Shown here: positions 1 to 9,046 of the stretch, piece after piece | Numbering within the stretch: position 1 is the stretch's first letter | Layout: each line of letters starts with the position of its first letter | From: Flavobacterium sp. 1355 | Lineage (GTDB): Bacteria > Bacteroidota > Bacteroidia > Flavobacteriales > Flavobacteriaceae | Assembly (NCBI RefSeq): GCF_017833415.1 | Contig: NZ_JAFICC010000007.1 | Location: forward strand, 124,001-188,000 | DNA length: 64,000 nt | Direction: 5' to 3' | Notes under the pieces: generated by a model | Told to the model about the DNA's origin: nothing | Databases searched by the model: none | Seen by the model: the letters and a program-made list of their open reading frames with translations, nothing else | Made by a program: the position numbers and the translations under genes

Positions 1-747
1 CTTTAATGCTGCACCATGAGAAGTATAGTAACCATCAAGATAAGTTATGGCACTATTAGCTTTATCAACTACCCTAATTCCGGTACCACTTCCGCCGACA
101 AATTTAGTTTCCACTTTTGCCGTATAGTTCCAATTTTTTAATTCGTCAGACAATTTAAACACCGATATAACACGACCATTTATTGGAATTAACGTAAATG
201 AAATAGGGGTATTAATACCTGCTACTACATTAATTATTTGCGCATTTGATTCGTAATTTACCATTGCAGATCTTGCTTCCCATTTTATAAATAAGTCATT
301 TACTGATAATGTGCTCGACTCACCTGTCCAAGTGCCGAAAATACCATTTTGGCTCATCTCATTTTCTATAACAGAATTAGCCGTGACTGTAAATCTAGAA
401 ACTCCTGTACTAAAATTTCTAATTTCAAATCCATCTGCAGCCCCAATAGTATTATCAGAAACTATATTAAAATTAAAAATACTAGCAAGTCTGGTCAAAT
501 CCATTATACCTCCATTTATTTTATCTTCGCTGTTAGGAATCCAAGGCTGAGCTTTAATCTCCACTGAATTAACAGTAACCGGAAGCGTTCCGCGTTTTAC
601 ATCTTTGCCTGTAATGTTACTATTTTGAGAATTGAGCTTAATATTCATCGATGTTTCTTTACTAACAATTTCGTCAGGTTTTGTGCCATCTTCCGAGCAA
701 CTTACTAAAGCAAATAATAATAAACCTAGCAATGTAATTTTTTTCAT
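1..747 (-). CDS. Putative surface lipoprotein, 3' end outside window
   Basis: An open frame runs from ATG at 747 to the window edge without a stop, giving about 249 residues. The N-terminus is a lipoprotein signal: two Lys, a Leu-rich stretch, then the lipobox LVSC with Cys17, followed by acidic Ser/Glu/Asp residues typical of Bacteroidota surface lipoproteins. The rest is rich in Thr, Asn, Ile and Val in short alternating stretches, suggesting an all-beta extracellular protein. No enzyme motif is seen in the visible part. The product is probably anchored in the outer membrane, but its function is unknown. Confidence 0.7.
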   Translation of the reverse strand, partial: MKKITLLGLLLFALVSCSEDGTKPDEIVSKETSMNIKLNSQNSNITGKDVKRGTLPVTVNSVEIKAQPWIPNSEDKINGGIMDLTRLASIFNFNIVSDNTIGAADGFEIRNFSTGVSRFTVTANSVIENEMSQNGIFGTWTGESSTLSVNDLFIKWEARSAMVNYESNAQIINVVAGINTPISFTLIPINGRVISVFKLSDELKNWNYTAKVETKFVGGSGTGIRVVDKANSAITYLDGYYTSHGAALK

Positions 748-887
748 GAATTTTTCTTTTAGTTACAGCAAATTTCATCTAAAATAATATTAAACACAAA
801 TCATTTTATTTAATTTAACAATATTATTACTAAAAAAATGCGCATTAGAGTGCCAAAATATTATTGCAATTGTAGTTTTGTAAAACA

Positions 888-926
888 AAAAAAGCAACAT
901 TCCAAAGTTTGAAATGTTGCTTTTTC
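888..926. terminator. Bidirectional hairpin terminator after der
   Basis: An A-run is followed by AGCAACATT, a short loop and AATGTTGCT, then a T-rich run. It lies just past the der stop codon and has an A/T tract on each side, so it could end transcription from either strand. Confidence 0.75.
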
Positions 927-941
927 TTCTAAAAGAAAATT

Positions 942-2252
942 TTATTTCTCTCTGATATAAATATCAATTGGCACTCCCGAAAAATTCCAATTTTCTCTAA
1001 TCTTATTTTCAAGATATCTTTTGTATGGCTCCTTAACATATTGCGGCATATTGGCAAAAAACACAAATTGTGGTGTTTGAGTTGGCAATTGCATACAATA
1101 TTTAATTTTTACATATTTACCTTTTGTTGCCGGCGGCGGATAAGCTTCAATTACTTTCAACATATATTCGTTGAATTTTGAAGTTGCAATTCTTTGTTTT
1201 CTGTTTTCAAAAACCTGAACTGTTGCTTCAAGCGCTTTCAATAAACGTTGTTTTGTCAACGCCGAAACAAAAAGAATTGGCACATCTGTAAAAGGCATTA
1301 ATTCTTTCTTGATTTTCTCTTCGTAATCACGCGTAGACATGGTATCTTTTTCTACCAAATCCCATTTATTTACCAGGATTACAACACCTTTGCGGTTTTT
1401 TTCTGCCAGCCAGAAAATACTCTGATCCTGACCTTCAAATCCGCGGGTTGCATCAATTACCAGTATACAAATATCTGCATGCTCAATTGCTCTTACAGAA
1501 CGCATTACAGAATAAAATTCTAAATCTTCTTTTACTTTTGCTTTACGGCGAATTCCTGCTGTATCGACTAAGTTAAACTCAAAACCAAAACGGTCAAATT
1601 TTGTATCAATTGCATCACGAGTCGTACCTGCAATATCGGTAACCATGAAACGTTCTTTACCAATTAAGGCATTGATAAAACTTGATTTTCCAGCATTTGG
1701 GCGTCCTACAACGGCAAAACGAGGCAAAACTACTTCTTCCTTAACTGGCTCTGGTTTTTCCGGGAAAGAGTCAATCAAAGCATCTAACAAATCTCCGGTT
1801 CCGCTTCCTGAAATACTGGCAAATGTGAAATATTCTCCTAATCCAAGGTTATAAAACTCCACTGCATCTTTCTCACGCATGGCGTTATCTACCTTATTTA
1901 CAGCCAATAAAACCGGCTTTGTTACTTTACGCAACAATTTCGCCACTGTTTCATCCATTGGTGTAATTCCTTCTTCTACATCAACAACAAAAATAATAAC
2001 ATCTGCTTCGTCGATAGCAAGCTCTACTTGTTTACGAATTTCACCTTCAAATACGTCATCAGACCCGCGAATATATCCGCCGGTATCAATTACAGAAAAC
2101 TCTTTTCCGTTCCACTCGCTTTTACCGTAGTTTCTGTCTCTGGTAACTCCAGAAACCGAATCTACAATAGCTTCTCTTCTTTGTATCAGCCTATTAAAAA
2201 GGGTTGATTTCCCTACATTAGGTCTTCCTACTATCGCAACAATGTTATTCAT
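942..2252 (-). CDS. der: Ribosome-associated GTPase Der (EngA)
   Basis: Der is a double-GTPase needed for 50S ribosomal subunit maturation. Two tandem G domains are visible: the first starts [20 protein letters not shown] with its G3 motif DTGG and G4 motif NKVD; the second has [13 protein letters not shown] and NKWD. A C-terminal KH-like domain follows. I take ATG at 2252 as the start, giving 436 aa, the usual family length. The open frame extends 29 codons further upstream, but that sequence is not Der-like. Era is encoded nearby on the same strand. Confidence 0.97.
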   Translation of the reverse strand: MNNIVAIVGRPNVGKSTLFNRLIQRREAIVDSVSGVTRDRNYGKSEWNGKEFSVIDTGGYIRGSDDVFEGEIRKQVELAIDEADVIIFVVDVEEGITPMDETVAKLLRKVTKPVLLAVNKVDNAMREKDAVEFYNLGLGEYFTFASISGSGTGDLLDALIDSFPEKPEPVKEEVVLPRFAVVGRPNAGKSSFINALIGKERFMVTDIAGTTRDAIDTKFDRFGFEFNLVDTAGIRRKAKVKEDLEFYSVMRSVRAIEHADICILVIDATRGFEGQDQSIFWLAEKNRKGVVILVNKWDLVEKDTMSTRDYEEKIKKELMPFTDVPILFVSALTKQRLLKALEATVQVFENRKQRIATSKFNEYMLKVIEAYPPPATKGKYVKIKYCMQLPTQTPQFVFFANMPQYVKEPYKRYLENKIRENWNFSGVPIDIYIREK

Positions 2253-2470
2253 TTTTTTGAATTTTAGTCCCGAAGCCTCGGGATTAGATTTAAATTTCAG
2301 ATTTCTAGTTTCCCAAAAACCTAACATCTTGGAATCCAAAATGCTTTATTTTAATTTTTTGCAAAGGTAGTCTTTTTTAGTTTGCAGTTATCAGTTTTAA
2401 ATATTCCTTAAAAAACTGCCAAAACTGTGACTTTAAACCGAAAAATGGCTACTTTTTGGGAGCTATTCCT

Positions 2471-2533
2471 GCTATCCGTTTCAATCTTTTGTTCCACTAA
2501 AGCTTCACAAAAGGATTTCCACTTCTATCAGGG
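2471..2533. repeat. Palindromic dispersed-type repeat, left copy
   Basis: This stretch reads GCTATCCG...CAATCTTTTGTTCC...ACAAAAGGATTTCCACTTCTATC. Its two halves are imperfect reverse complements, so a transcript could fold into a hairpin. A second copy in opposite orientation is at 3141-3200. The two bracket a single hypothetical gene between der and era. Confidence 0.65.
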
Positions 2534-2572
2534 CTAAAGATTAAAACTATTTATATCGAAGTTAAACAAGAT

Positions 2573-3115
2573 TTACATTTCATAAATAATTCTTTGCTTA
2601 TTTTTCTTTTCGGTTTTAAATGCCTTTTCCATATCATGAAGATTATACAAACCTTTTTTTGTCTTATTTTCTAATTCAAATCTTAAATCAGACAATTTTT
2701 TATAATACTGTTTACCAATTTCAACAATCTCTTCATCTTTTTTTCCAAAGACCTTATTATTCAAATTGAAAAACAAATCATTCAAAACCTCCAAACTTTG
2801 TGCTGTTTCGGAATCTATCCAAAGACTTTTATTAATAGCTAAGAATAAATTTGTTTGGTATTCCAAAAATTTATTTTCTCCTTCACCGAATATTACATGA
2901 TAAGGTAATTTATCATATCCTAAAACCACAGCTTTCAACAATGATAGTTGAATTTCAATATGTTCATATGCAACAAGTCTTTTTTTCAATATCTCTTTAT
3001 AATACTCATTTTTAAAATCAAGTTTTTTAAGCCTTATAGATATAATATAAGAAACAATTGCCGATACGATTGTAGCAATAATTGAACTTGTCAGTATTAA
3101 ATTCAAAGCTTCCAT
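2573..3115 (-). CDS. Hypothetical protein with one N-terminal membrane segment
   Basis: I start at ATG 3115 (MEALNLILTSSIIATIVSAI), which gives 180 aa. The open frame continues 22 codons upstream, into the palindromic repeat. Residues 5-27 form one hydrophobic helix, followed by a basic stretch and a mostly helical, charged cytoplasmic-looking region rich in Lys, Glu and Leu. No family is recognised. It is flanked by inverted copies of a short palindromic repeat and separates der from era, so it may be an insertion. Confidence 0.6.
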   Translation of the reverse strand: MEALNLILTSSIIATIVSAIVSYIISIRLKKLDFKNEYYKEILKKRLVAYEHIEIQLSLLKAVVLGYDKLPYHVIFGEGENKFLEYQTNLFLAINKSLWIDSETAQSLEVLNDLFFNLNNKVFGKKDEEIVEIGKQYYKKLSDLRFELENKTKKGLYNLHDMEKAFKTEKKNKQRIIYEM

Positions 3116-3140
3116 TTTATTTAATTTTATTATGCGTGAG

Positions 3141-3200
3141 GGATAGAAGTGGAAATCCTTTTGTGTAATGAAATGGAACAAAAGATTGTGACGGATAGCC
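3141..3200. repeat. Palindromic dispersed-type repeat, right copy
   Basis: This is the reverse complement of the 2471-2533 element, with shared blocks GATAGAAGTGGAAATCCTTT and GGAACAAAAGATTG plus CGGATAGC. The unit is itself an imperfect inverted repeat. It sits upstream of the 180-aa gene and downstream of era. Confidence 0.65.
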
Positions 3201-3228
3201 CGGCCCGGAGGGACACGCCCAAACCATA

Positions 3229-4110
3229 TTACTGATTATAACCAAATCGTTTCAACATATTAGCGTTGCTTCTCCAGTTTTTGTTCACTTTTACAACAAG
3301 TTCAATGTGAATTTGTTTTCCGAAGAACTTTTCTAAGTCAGCACGAGCATCGGTTCCCACTTTTTTCAAGGCTGCACCTTTATGCCCAATGATAATTCCT
3401 TTCTGAGTCTCGCGTTCTACCATAATGATTGAACGGATTCTGATAATTTTTTCATCTTCAAAGAATTCCTCTGTCACGATTTCAACCGCATACGGAATCT
3501 CTTTGCTGTAATTCAACAAGATTTTCTCACGAATTGTTTCGTTTACAAAAAAACGTTCTGGTTTGTCTGTTAACTGATCTTTTGGATAATAGGCCGGAGA
3601 TTCTGGTAATAATTCGATGATTCTTCCAAAAACTTCCGGTACATTAAAATTCTGCAATGCCGAAATCGGGAAAATCTCTGCATTTGGCACTTTTTCTTTC
3701 CAAAATGCCACTTGTTCTTCTAATTGTTCCTGATTTGAATTATCAATTTTATTCAATAATAACAAAACCGGAATTTTAGCATGAATGATTTTATTAAAGA
3801 AAGCTTCGTCTTTTAAGTCCTGCTCCCCTATCTCGACCATGTAAATTAAAATGTCAGCATCTTCAAAAGCTGATTTGACGAAATTCATCATCGATTCCTG
3901 CATTTCGTACGCCGGCTTGATGATACCAGGTGTATCTGACAAAACCAACTGAAAGTCTTCTCCGTTTACGATACCTAAAATTCTATGACGTGTAGTTTGT
4001 GCTTTTGATGTAATAATGGATAATCTTTCTCCAACGAAGGCGTTCATCAGGGTTGATTTTCCAACATTTGGATTTCCGATAATGTTTACGAATCCTGCTT
4101 TATGTGACAT
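3229..4110 (-). CDS. era: GTPase Era
   Basis: Era is a GTPase that binds 16S rRNA and helps 30S assembly. The start at 4110 gives MSHKAGFVNIIGNPNVGKST and 293 aa, the normal length; the 20 upstream in-frame codons are not Era-like. G motifs are GNPNVGKS (G1), DTPG (G3) and NKID (G4). The C-terminal KH domain contains GIIIGHKGAALKKVG. It is transcribed on the same strand as der, about 1 kb upstream of the intervening hypothetical gene. Confidence 0.96.
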   Translation of the reverse strand: MSHKAGFVNIIGNPNVGKSTLMNAFVGERLSIITSKAQTTRHRILGIVNGEDFQLVLSDTPGIIKPAYEMQESMMNFVKSAFEDADILIYMVEIGEQDLKDEAFFNKIIHAKIPVLLLLNKIDNSNQEQLEEQVAFWKEKVPNAEIFPISALQNFNVPEVFGRIIELLPESPAYYPKDQLTDKPERFFVNETIREKILLNYSKEIPYAVEIVTEEFFEDEKIIRIRSIIMVERETQKGIIIGHKGAALKKVGTDARADLEKFFGKQIHIELVVKVNKNWRSNANMLKRFGYNQ

Positions 4111-4185
4111 TTGCATAATATTTAATTCTGCAAAGGTAGTCATATCAACCCAATACAGAAAATAAAACATTTTTTAAAGTTTTCG

Positions 4186-4215
4186 TTGTTTTTCTCAAAA
4201 AACGGCGTATCTTTG
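4186..4215 (+). promoter_or_regulatory. Bacteroidota promoter for tRNA-fMet copy 1
   Basis: TTG at 4186-4188, a 19-nt spacer, then TATCTTTG at 4208-4215 match the Bacteroidota sigma-A consensus TTG-N19-TAnnTTTG. The tRNA begins 12 nt after the -7 box. The second fMet tRNA has the same spacing. Confidence 0.8.
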
Positions 4216-4227
4216 CACCCGAAACAT

Positions 4228-4300
4228 CGCGGGATAGAGCAGTAGGCAGCTCGTCGGGCTCATAACCCGAAGGTCACAGGTTCGAGTCCTGTTCCCGCTA
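4228..4300 (+). tRNA. Initiator tRNA-fMet(CAT), copy 1
   Basis: A cloverleaf can be drawn: acceptor CGCGGGA/TCCCGCT with an unpaired 1:72 position, anticodon stem TCGGG/CCCGA with three consecutive G:C pairs, loop CTCATAA (anticodon CAT), and T arm ACAGG-TTCGAGT-CCTGT. The 1:72 mismatch and GGG/CCC anticodon stem identify the initiator rather than elongator tRNA. CCA is not encoded. The visible sequence is the same as the copy at 53763-53835. Confidence 0.95.
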
Positions 4301-4307
4301 CTAAGAT

Positions 4308-4338
4308 AAAAAGCTTCAGAGAAATCTGGAGCTTTTTT
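4308..4338 (+). terminator. Terminator of tRNA-fMet copy 1
   Basis: AAGCTTCAGAG and CTGGAGCTT pair across a short loop and are followed by TTTTTT. Nearly the same hairpin follows tRNA-Glu and the degenerate tRNA copy at 53.9 kb. Confidence 0.8.
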
Positions 4339-4398
4339 GTTTTAATCCTTTATTATACTAAATCTAAATCCTTTATAGTTAGCGTTATGAGTTGGATT

Positions 4399-4866
4399 TT
4401 ATGCTTTTGCAAGTCTTCGAAGTTTACTATTTTCAGTTATTAAATATAATTGGAATAAATCATCACCATATTTATATTTTTTGCCGTGTCTTTTAATGGT
4501 AGCCTTTTCTTTCTTTAAGAACTTCGAGTTTATAAAGTCTTTAGTACAAAATAAATTTAGTCCATGAAAAAATATTGTTTTACCATTAACATTCAAATGT
4601 CCGTCATTTGATTTTACATTTTCAAGACTATACAAATTATTCTCATAATTGATTTCAAAAAGACATTCGTTACCATCTTTGTAAAAATTTATATGGAATT
4701 CTTTTACTTCGTTATTAGTCACTTCATCAGCGTGCTTTAAATATTTTTCAAGTTCTTCCATCATCATTTTTGATTTAATAGCATTTAAATTCTCCGTAGA
4801 TTGAGAATTGTTTTTCCCATTAGTACAAGAAAAAAATAATATAAAAACAAATAAAAATCTGTACAT
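4399..4866 (-). CDS. Small lipoprotein, cassette-like gene 1
   Basis: The 155-aa product begins MYRFLFVFILFFSCTNG, a short lipoprotein signal with the lipobox ending at Cys14. The mature part is polar and Lys/Asn/Glu-rich and has no recognised domain. It is the most distal of four same-strand, unrelated small genes, each separated from the next by an attC-like repeat. The sequence just after its stop (around 4378-4390) carries TCATAACGCTAAC on the minus strand, perhaps the worn end of another such site. Confidence 0.65.
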   Translation of the reverse strand: MYRFLFVFILFFSCTNGKNNSQSTENLNAIKSKMMMEELEKYLKHADEVTNNEVKEFHINFYKDGNECLFEINYENNLYSLENVKSNDGHLNVNGKTIFFHGLNLFCTKDFINSKFLKKEKATIKRHGKKYKYGDDLFQLYLITENSKLRRLAKA

Positions 4867-4890
4867 AGTTTTTTTGAGTATTTTTATTGT

Positions 4891-5023
4891 TTATAACGTT
4901 CTAATACAATAGCTGATTTAAAATAAATTAATTCTATTCTTCGGATTTGCCAAATCATTACAAATACAAAACCAACTTTCCATTAAGCCAATTACCCAAA
5001 TTCGTTGTAGTAGCTGTTGGCGT
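4891..5023 (-). repeat. attC-like intergenic repeat 1
   Basis: Read on the minus strand it runs from CGCCAACAGCTACTAC to AGAACGTTATAA. Its central block GGCTTAATGG...GATTTGGCAAATCCG is shared with the repeats at 5558 and 6317. The ends resemble integron attC core sites but are degenerate. It separates two unrelated same-strand genes. Confidence 0.6.
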
Positions 5024-5035
5024 CGTTATTTTATT

Positions 5036-5506
5036 TTAGAATGATTTGTACGTTTCCCAATTTTCATCTTTTCTGTTGTAGCTAGTTAATTCGTATTTTG
5101 GATATTTAGCTTTTAATTTTTCTAATCTCGAATTAAATTCTCCAACGTTTTTTGTATATAAAACAAACTCTCTAAATCCTGAAGTTGTAATTATAGTAGC
5201 AACAATTGAATTCAAATCATTTTCATATGTTTCAAAAATATCGTCTTCTAAATCATTCAATTCTGGTTCGTTTCCAATATTTGGCAATCCATTTTCATCG
5301 GGAAATAATAGTTTGAATGCAATTCCACAGCTAATAGAATAATTGCTATTCCCCGCTATTTTATCAAGCCCTGCATTTTTTCGAACCAACATATGATTTC
5401 CGTTGTTTTCACCACTTAAAACACTCCAGCTTTCAGGAATTTCTGTTATTATCTCGTTAGAATTGTTTACTGCTTTTTTACCAAATATTTTATCAAATAT
5501 TCCCAT
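5036..5506 (-). CDS. Hypothetical protein, possibly DUF695-like, cassette-like gene 2
   Basis: The 156-aa product has no signal peptide and begins MGIFDKIFGKKA, common among small cytosolic Bacteroidota proteins. Residues 20-80 form an acidic N-terminal region. The stretch SIVATIITTSGFREFVLYTK near residues 101-120, followed by an E-F-x-x-R-L-E-K-L helix, resembles DUF695-type proteins. That assignment is from memory of the family and is tentative. It lies between attC-like repeats 1 and 2. Confidence 0.6.
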   Translation of the reverse strand: MGIFDKIFGKKAVNNSNEIITEIPESWSVLSGENNGNHMLVRKNAGLDKIAGNSNYSISCGIAFKLLFPDENGLPNIGNEPELNDLEDDIFETYENDLNSIVATIITTSGFREFVLYTKNVGEFNSRLEKLKAKYPKYELTSYNRKDENWETYKSF

Positions 5507-5557
5507 TTCTTTATTTTTTATTTTTCTATTTTTTTTCTCCTATTTTCTTACAATGAC

Positions 5558-5690
5558 GCCTAACGTTGTGGAACTACAGCAGATTTGGGACTAAATTAAG
5601 TCCATTCTTCGGATTTGCCAAATCATTGCAAATACAAAACCAATTGTCCATTAAGCCAATTGTCCAAATTTGTTTTAATAGCTGTTATGC
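5558..5690 (-). repeat. attC-like intergenic repeat 2 (best preserved)
   Basis: On the minus strand it begins GCATAACAGCTATT and ends CCACAACGTTAGGC. The last seven bases GTTAGGC fit the integron core site GTTRRRY. Inner stretches near the two ends (AAATTTGGAC and GTCCCAAAT) can pair, as in an attC hairpin. The length of 133 bp is within the attC range. The central block is shared with the two neighbouring repeats. Confidence 0.65.
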
Positions 5691-5699
5691 ATTGTTTAT

Positions 5700-6281
5700 T
5701 TATTCCACTAAACTTCTAAAATATCCTTCGGCAATATGTCCTTTTTTTTCATACATATTTTGCTCAATAATTTTAAACTTAATTTTGCCAAACAAACTAT
5801 CCCCGGTCTTATATTTTGGCTTGTCAAGTACAAGTTCTTGGTAAATAGTTTTGTAAGTTTTTTTATTTTTAGGATCTGTCGAACATTCCGACAAATAAGG
5901 CTTTATAGCATAAATGTTTTTATCAACAACGATATTAAAACCGCTACCTCCAATCCCATTAAATAAACCTATTTTTATGATTAAACTTCCTTTTTTGCCA
6001 AAAAATCCATCATCTACCATACTCCTACAATTATTCCATTTTGAAGATTCTAAGCTTTCATCTTTGTAACTTCTGTAAATGACACCACTTGTTTTTTTTC
6101 TCAAAGTATCATTATTCATTTTTTCATTAAAATTAAAAACCTCTTTTTGATTGTTTAACTTTTTGATTTGGAGATTTTTTCTTAGAGTTTTGTCTACAAT
6201 GAGAATATTTGATGGCTGTTTATCTTGAGTTGTGCAGTAACAGAAAAAAAGTAGGATAAAGGTGGAAATTACAATCTTCAT
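5700..6281 (-). CDS. Putative lipoprotein, cassette-like gene 3
   Basis: The 193-aa product starts MKIVISTFILLFFCYCTTQD, a membrane-targeting signal with candidate lipidated Cys14 or Cys16. The mature region has no recognised family. A Gly-rich segment GLFNGIGGSGFNIVV sits in the middle and the C-terminus is basic. It follows the same small-gene-plus-repeat pattern as its neighbours and shows no relation to them in sequence. Confidence 0.62.
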   Translation of the reverse strand: MKIVISTFILLFFCYCTTQDKQPSNILIVDKTLRKNLQIKKLNNQKEVFNFNEKMNNDTLRKKTSGVIYRSYKDESLESSKWNNCRSMVDDGFFGKKGSLIIKIGLFNGIGGSGFNIVVDKNIYAIKPYLSECSTDPKNKKTYKTIYQELVLDKPKYKTGDSLFGKIKFKIIEQNMYEKKGHIAEGYFRSLVE

Positions 6282-6316
6282 AATTTTATATTTACCATTC
6301 TGGTGTTTTAAGTAAT

Positions 6317-6443
6317 GCCTACGTTCTGGTACTACAGCTGGCTGGAACTAAATTAAGCCCATTATTCGGATTTGCCAAATCCTCCCAAATACAAGATCAA
6401 CTTTCCATTAAGCCTATTGCCTAAATCCGTAGTAGCTGTTAGC
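6317..6443 (-). repeat. attC-like intergenic repeat 3
   Basis: On the minus strand it begins GCTAACAGCTACTACGG and ends CCAGAACGTAGGC, one T short of a GTTAGGC core site. The central GGCTTAATGG and GATTTGGCAAATCCG blocks match repeats 1 and 2. It separates the genes at 5700 and 6454. Confidence 0.62.
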
Positions 6444-6453
6444 AAAATGTTTT

Positions 6454-7050
6454 TTACAATCTCGCCTTTTTGTCGTTATATTCTATTTTTCTGTTTTGGT
6501 CATTTTTTATTTCACTCCAATCTATTGAAGGCTGAAGTTTTTTTAATGCTTCAATATCTCTTTCAAATTTATTGTTTAATTTAACAACAGTATCACCGTT
6601 TTTTGCGTAATCATTAAAAGTTATATTTCCAATATAAGTAATTTCTCCTTTTTTTATTTCGTAAGGAATTAAAAATCCCCCTGTTCTAACATTGTATTGT
6701 CCTGCAATCATTCCACTATTATGAAATAATCTCACACTAGGAATTTCAGAAACACCAACGGGTCTTTCAATTGCGAACAAATAGGTTCTTCCTTCGTCTA
6801 ATTGTCCGTTTTGACTTCTATTTACTTGAAATTCTTGTGATGTATTATTTGTAAGTCTAAAAAAATAGCCATTAAAATTTGGTTTGTTTGTTGGAAATGT
6901 CACAGAACCTACAAGCAATCCTTTTTCAGAAGATTTAGAAAAATTCATAGGTGTTGTTGGTAAACTTGCAACTGCGCAACTCTGAACAAAAATAAGTGAT
7001 AAAAATAATACGATTGATAAAGTAATAATTTTAAGTAATTTGTTTTTCAT
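6454..7050 (-). CDS. Putative lipoprotein, cassette-like gene 4
   Basis: The 198-aa product has a clear lipoprotein signal, ILFLSLIFVQSC-like, with Cys25. The mature part appears to be a beta-sandwich: short strands, GGFLIPYEIKKGEITYIGNI near residues 127-146, and a charged C-terminal tail. It resembles small carboxypeptidase-regulatory-like or DUF2846-type lipoproteins only loosely, so I do not assign a family. It is the first gene of the cassette-like run. No integrase gene or recognisable attI lies upstream, where the sequence is plain AT-rich spacer. Confidence 0.65.
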   Translation of the reverse strand: MKNKLLKIITLSIVLFLSLIFVQSCAVASLPTTPMNFSKSSEKGLLVGSVTFPTNKPNFNGYFFRLTNNTSQEFQVNRSQNGQLDEGRTYLFAIERPVGVSEIPSVRLFHNSGMIAGQYNVRTGGFLIPYEIKKGEITYIGNITFNDYAKNGDTVVKLNNKFERDIEALKKLQPSIDWSEIKNDQNRKIEYNDKKARL

Positions 7051-7214
7051 TTTGTTAAATTTATTTGTTTATTATTTTCTGCTTTTTCGCAAAAAAACAC
7101 CTATAAACCTGTATATCTACCTGACATTATACAACTTAAGTAATTTAAATTAAGTCGCTATATCTGACAAATACCAGTCTTTATTTGTTTCAAAAATAGG
7201 ATTTTTATTTTTGT

Positions 7215-7673
7215 TTAAGATCGCGGTTTAGGCAAATTTCTGTCGTACATAACAATAGTTCCTGCGACAGCCACATTCAGGCTTTTTACCGATTTAAATT
7301 TTACCAAATGATGGCATTTAGCTATAACTTTTTTGGATAGGCCATGATCTTCTGCTCCTAATAAATAAACACAACGTCTTGGATGCTCAAAAGTCTCTAA
7401 ATCAGACGCTTTATCGTCTAACTCAACTCCAACTAATCGTGCGCCTTTAGGTAAGTTTTCAAAAAAAGCTTCAAAAGTATCATAATGAAAATAAGGAATT
7501 GCTTTTACCGCATCATGAGTATCACAGGCTTGTTTAGCATATCGATTACCAATGGTGAAAATAAAAGTAGCGCCTAAGTTCTGCGCTGATCTCCATAAAA
7601 CACCCAAATTTTCAGGCGTTTTACCATTTTGTATTCCAATCCCAAAATATTCATTTATAAAATTATCATTCAT
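7215..7673 (-). CDS. SpoU/TrmH-family RNA 2'-O-methyltransferase
   Basis: This is a SPOUT-fold enzyme that transfers a methyl group from SAM to the ribose 2'-OH of tRNA or rRNA. With the start at 7673 it is 152 aa, so it is a catalytic domain only. The trefoil-knot motifs are visible: an N-terminal N-x-G..R motif (PENLGVLWRSAQNLGA), LLGAEDHGLS, and the C-terminal SLNVAVAGTIVMYDR. The exact substrate cannot be told from the sequence. It stands alone between the cassette-like genes and tRNA-Glu. Confidence 0.88.
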   Translation of the reverse strand: MNDNFINEYFGIGIQNGKTPENLGVLWRSAQNLGATFIFTIGNRYAKQACDTHDAVKAIPYFHYDTFEAFFENLPKGARLVGVELDDKASDLETFEHPRRCVYLLGAEDHGLSKKVIAKCHHLVKFKSVKSLNVAVAGTIVMYDRNLPKPRS

Positions 7674-8105
7674 ACGGGCAAAAGTACAAACTGTACATAC
7701 ATAAATCAATTTTTATTGATTTGAAAGAAAGATCTCGTATCTGGAGCTTTTTGTTTTATATCTCTTTTTTCAAAAGTGTTTTTGTCTTGACTTGTATTAC
7801 AGGTGTGAAGCATGATATCTTATTATTTTTATTTGCATAGCTCAGGAAGTTTTTACAATAAAACAGGAACGTATATGACTTTTTTTTTTAAAAACCAAAA
7901 GAATATTCTTTCAAAAAAAAAATAATCGCCAAAATAATTTTTAGCCTTCACGAAAGTTAGCATTTTAATAAAAAATCATTTCTCATGCAAAACAAATAAT
8001 TATTAATCAAACAAATAGATCTCGGTTAACCCGACTTATTTACAAATAATGATTCTGAATATGATATTTTGAGAATCACCAAAATAACTTTTGAAGAAAA
8101 TATTT
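7674..8105. other. Gene-free AT-rich spacer
   Basis: No open frame with coding character is visible. The left end contains a lone CTGGAGCTTTTTG, a fragment resembling the local tRNA terminators. The right end leads into the tRNA-Glu promoter. Confidence 0.6.
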
Positions 8106-8135
8106 TTGTGTATTTTAAAATTAATTGCATTTTTG
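8106..8135 (+). promoter_or_regulatory. Promoter of tRNA-Glu
   Basis: TTG at 8106-8108, a 19-nt spacer and CATTTTTG at 8128-8135 match TTG-N19-TAnnTTTG with one mismatch. The following GCACCCGAA is shared with the fMet tRNA leaders. Confidence 0.65.
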
Positions 8136-8153
8136 CACCCGAATAGAAAAACA

Positions 8154-8225
8154 GGCCCGTTCGTCTATCGGTTAGGACGCATGGTTTTCATCCATGTAAG
8201 AGCGGTTCGATTCCGCTACGGGCTA
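8154..8225 (+). tRNA. tRNA-Glu(TTC)
   Basis: The acceptor stem is GGCCCGT/ACGGGCT with a terminal G:T pair. The anticodon arm is CATGG-TTTTCAT-CCATG (anticodon TTC) and the T arm AGCGG-TTCGATT-CCGCT. The discriminator is A, and CCA is not encoded. Confidence 0.95.
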
Positions 8226-8230
8226 CTAAA

Positions 8231-8261
8231 AAAAAGCTTCAGAGAAATCTGAAGCTTTTTT
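8231..8261 (+). terminator. Terminator of tRNA-Glu
   Basis: AAAGCTTCAGAG-AAAT-CTGAAGCTTTTTT forms a perfect hairpin with a T tail directly after the tRNA. Confidence 0.85.
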
Positions 8262-8291
8262 GTTTATAAATCTAACATAACCGGAACACAT

Positions 8292-8651
<360 letters not shown>

Positions 8652-9046
8652 TTATTTTCTGATGCAGGAATTAGGAATTATTAAAGGCAAATTTAATTAT
8701 TATCCTATTCTTTGTCTTCTTCTCCAAATCAAAAATCAATATTTTTTAGATTTTCCCTTATGGTTAGTGGTTTTGTATATACTAAAATCGTTCTTTATGA
8801 AACGGAAAAGTAAGCCTTACTGAATAATCAACATATTTATAATCAACATTTTACCGCAAAAATACTTAAAAAAAAGGGCTTTTTTCCCCTTTTATGATAG
8901 CTCTTGGTTTTCTACCTTGCACCAAATCCAGAAGCCGTTGTTTGTAACATCAGTTTTAAACAAATCCGGCATAATCTTCTTTTTTCAATCTGCGCCTAGA
9001 ATTTATCTTTTACCCAATGTAGAACTTTTTAAAACCTTATTACAAG
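8652..9046. other. Gene-free region upstream of the eCIS locus
   Basis: AT-rich, with no convincing gene. A weak AAAAGGG...CCCTTTT hairpin is near 8872-8895. I could not find a full TTG-N19-TAnnTTTG promoter, so the eCIS transcription start is undefined. The first eCIS gene starts at 9047. Confidence 0.5.

Noticed and set aside
311-567. Plus-strand short frames near the left edge
   Set aside because: They are antisense to the lipoprotein gene at 1-747, which has a clear signal peptide and coherent coding sequence.
2253-2339. In-frame extension upstream of der
   Set aside because: The 29 extra residues are not Der-like and the ATG at 2252 gives the standard [16 protein letters not shown] start.
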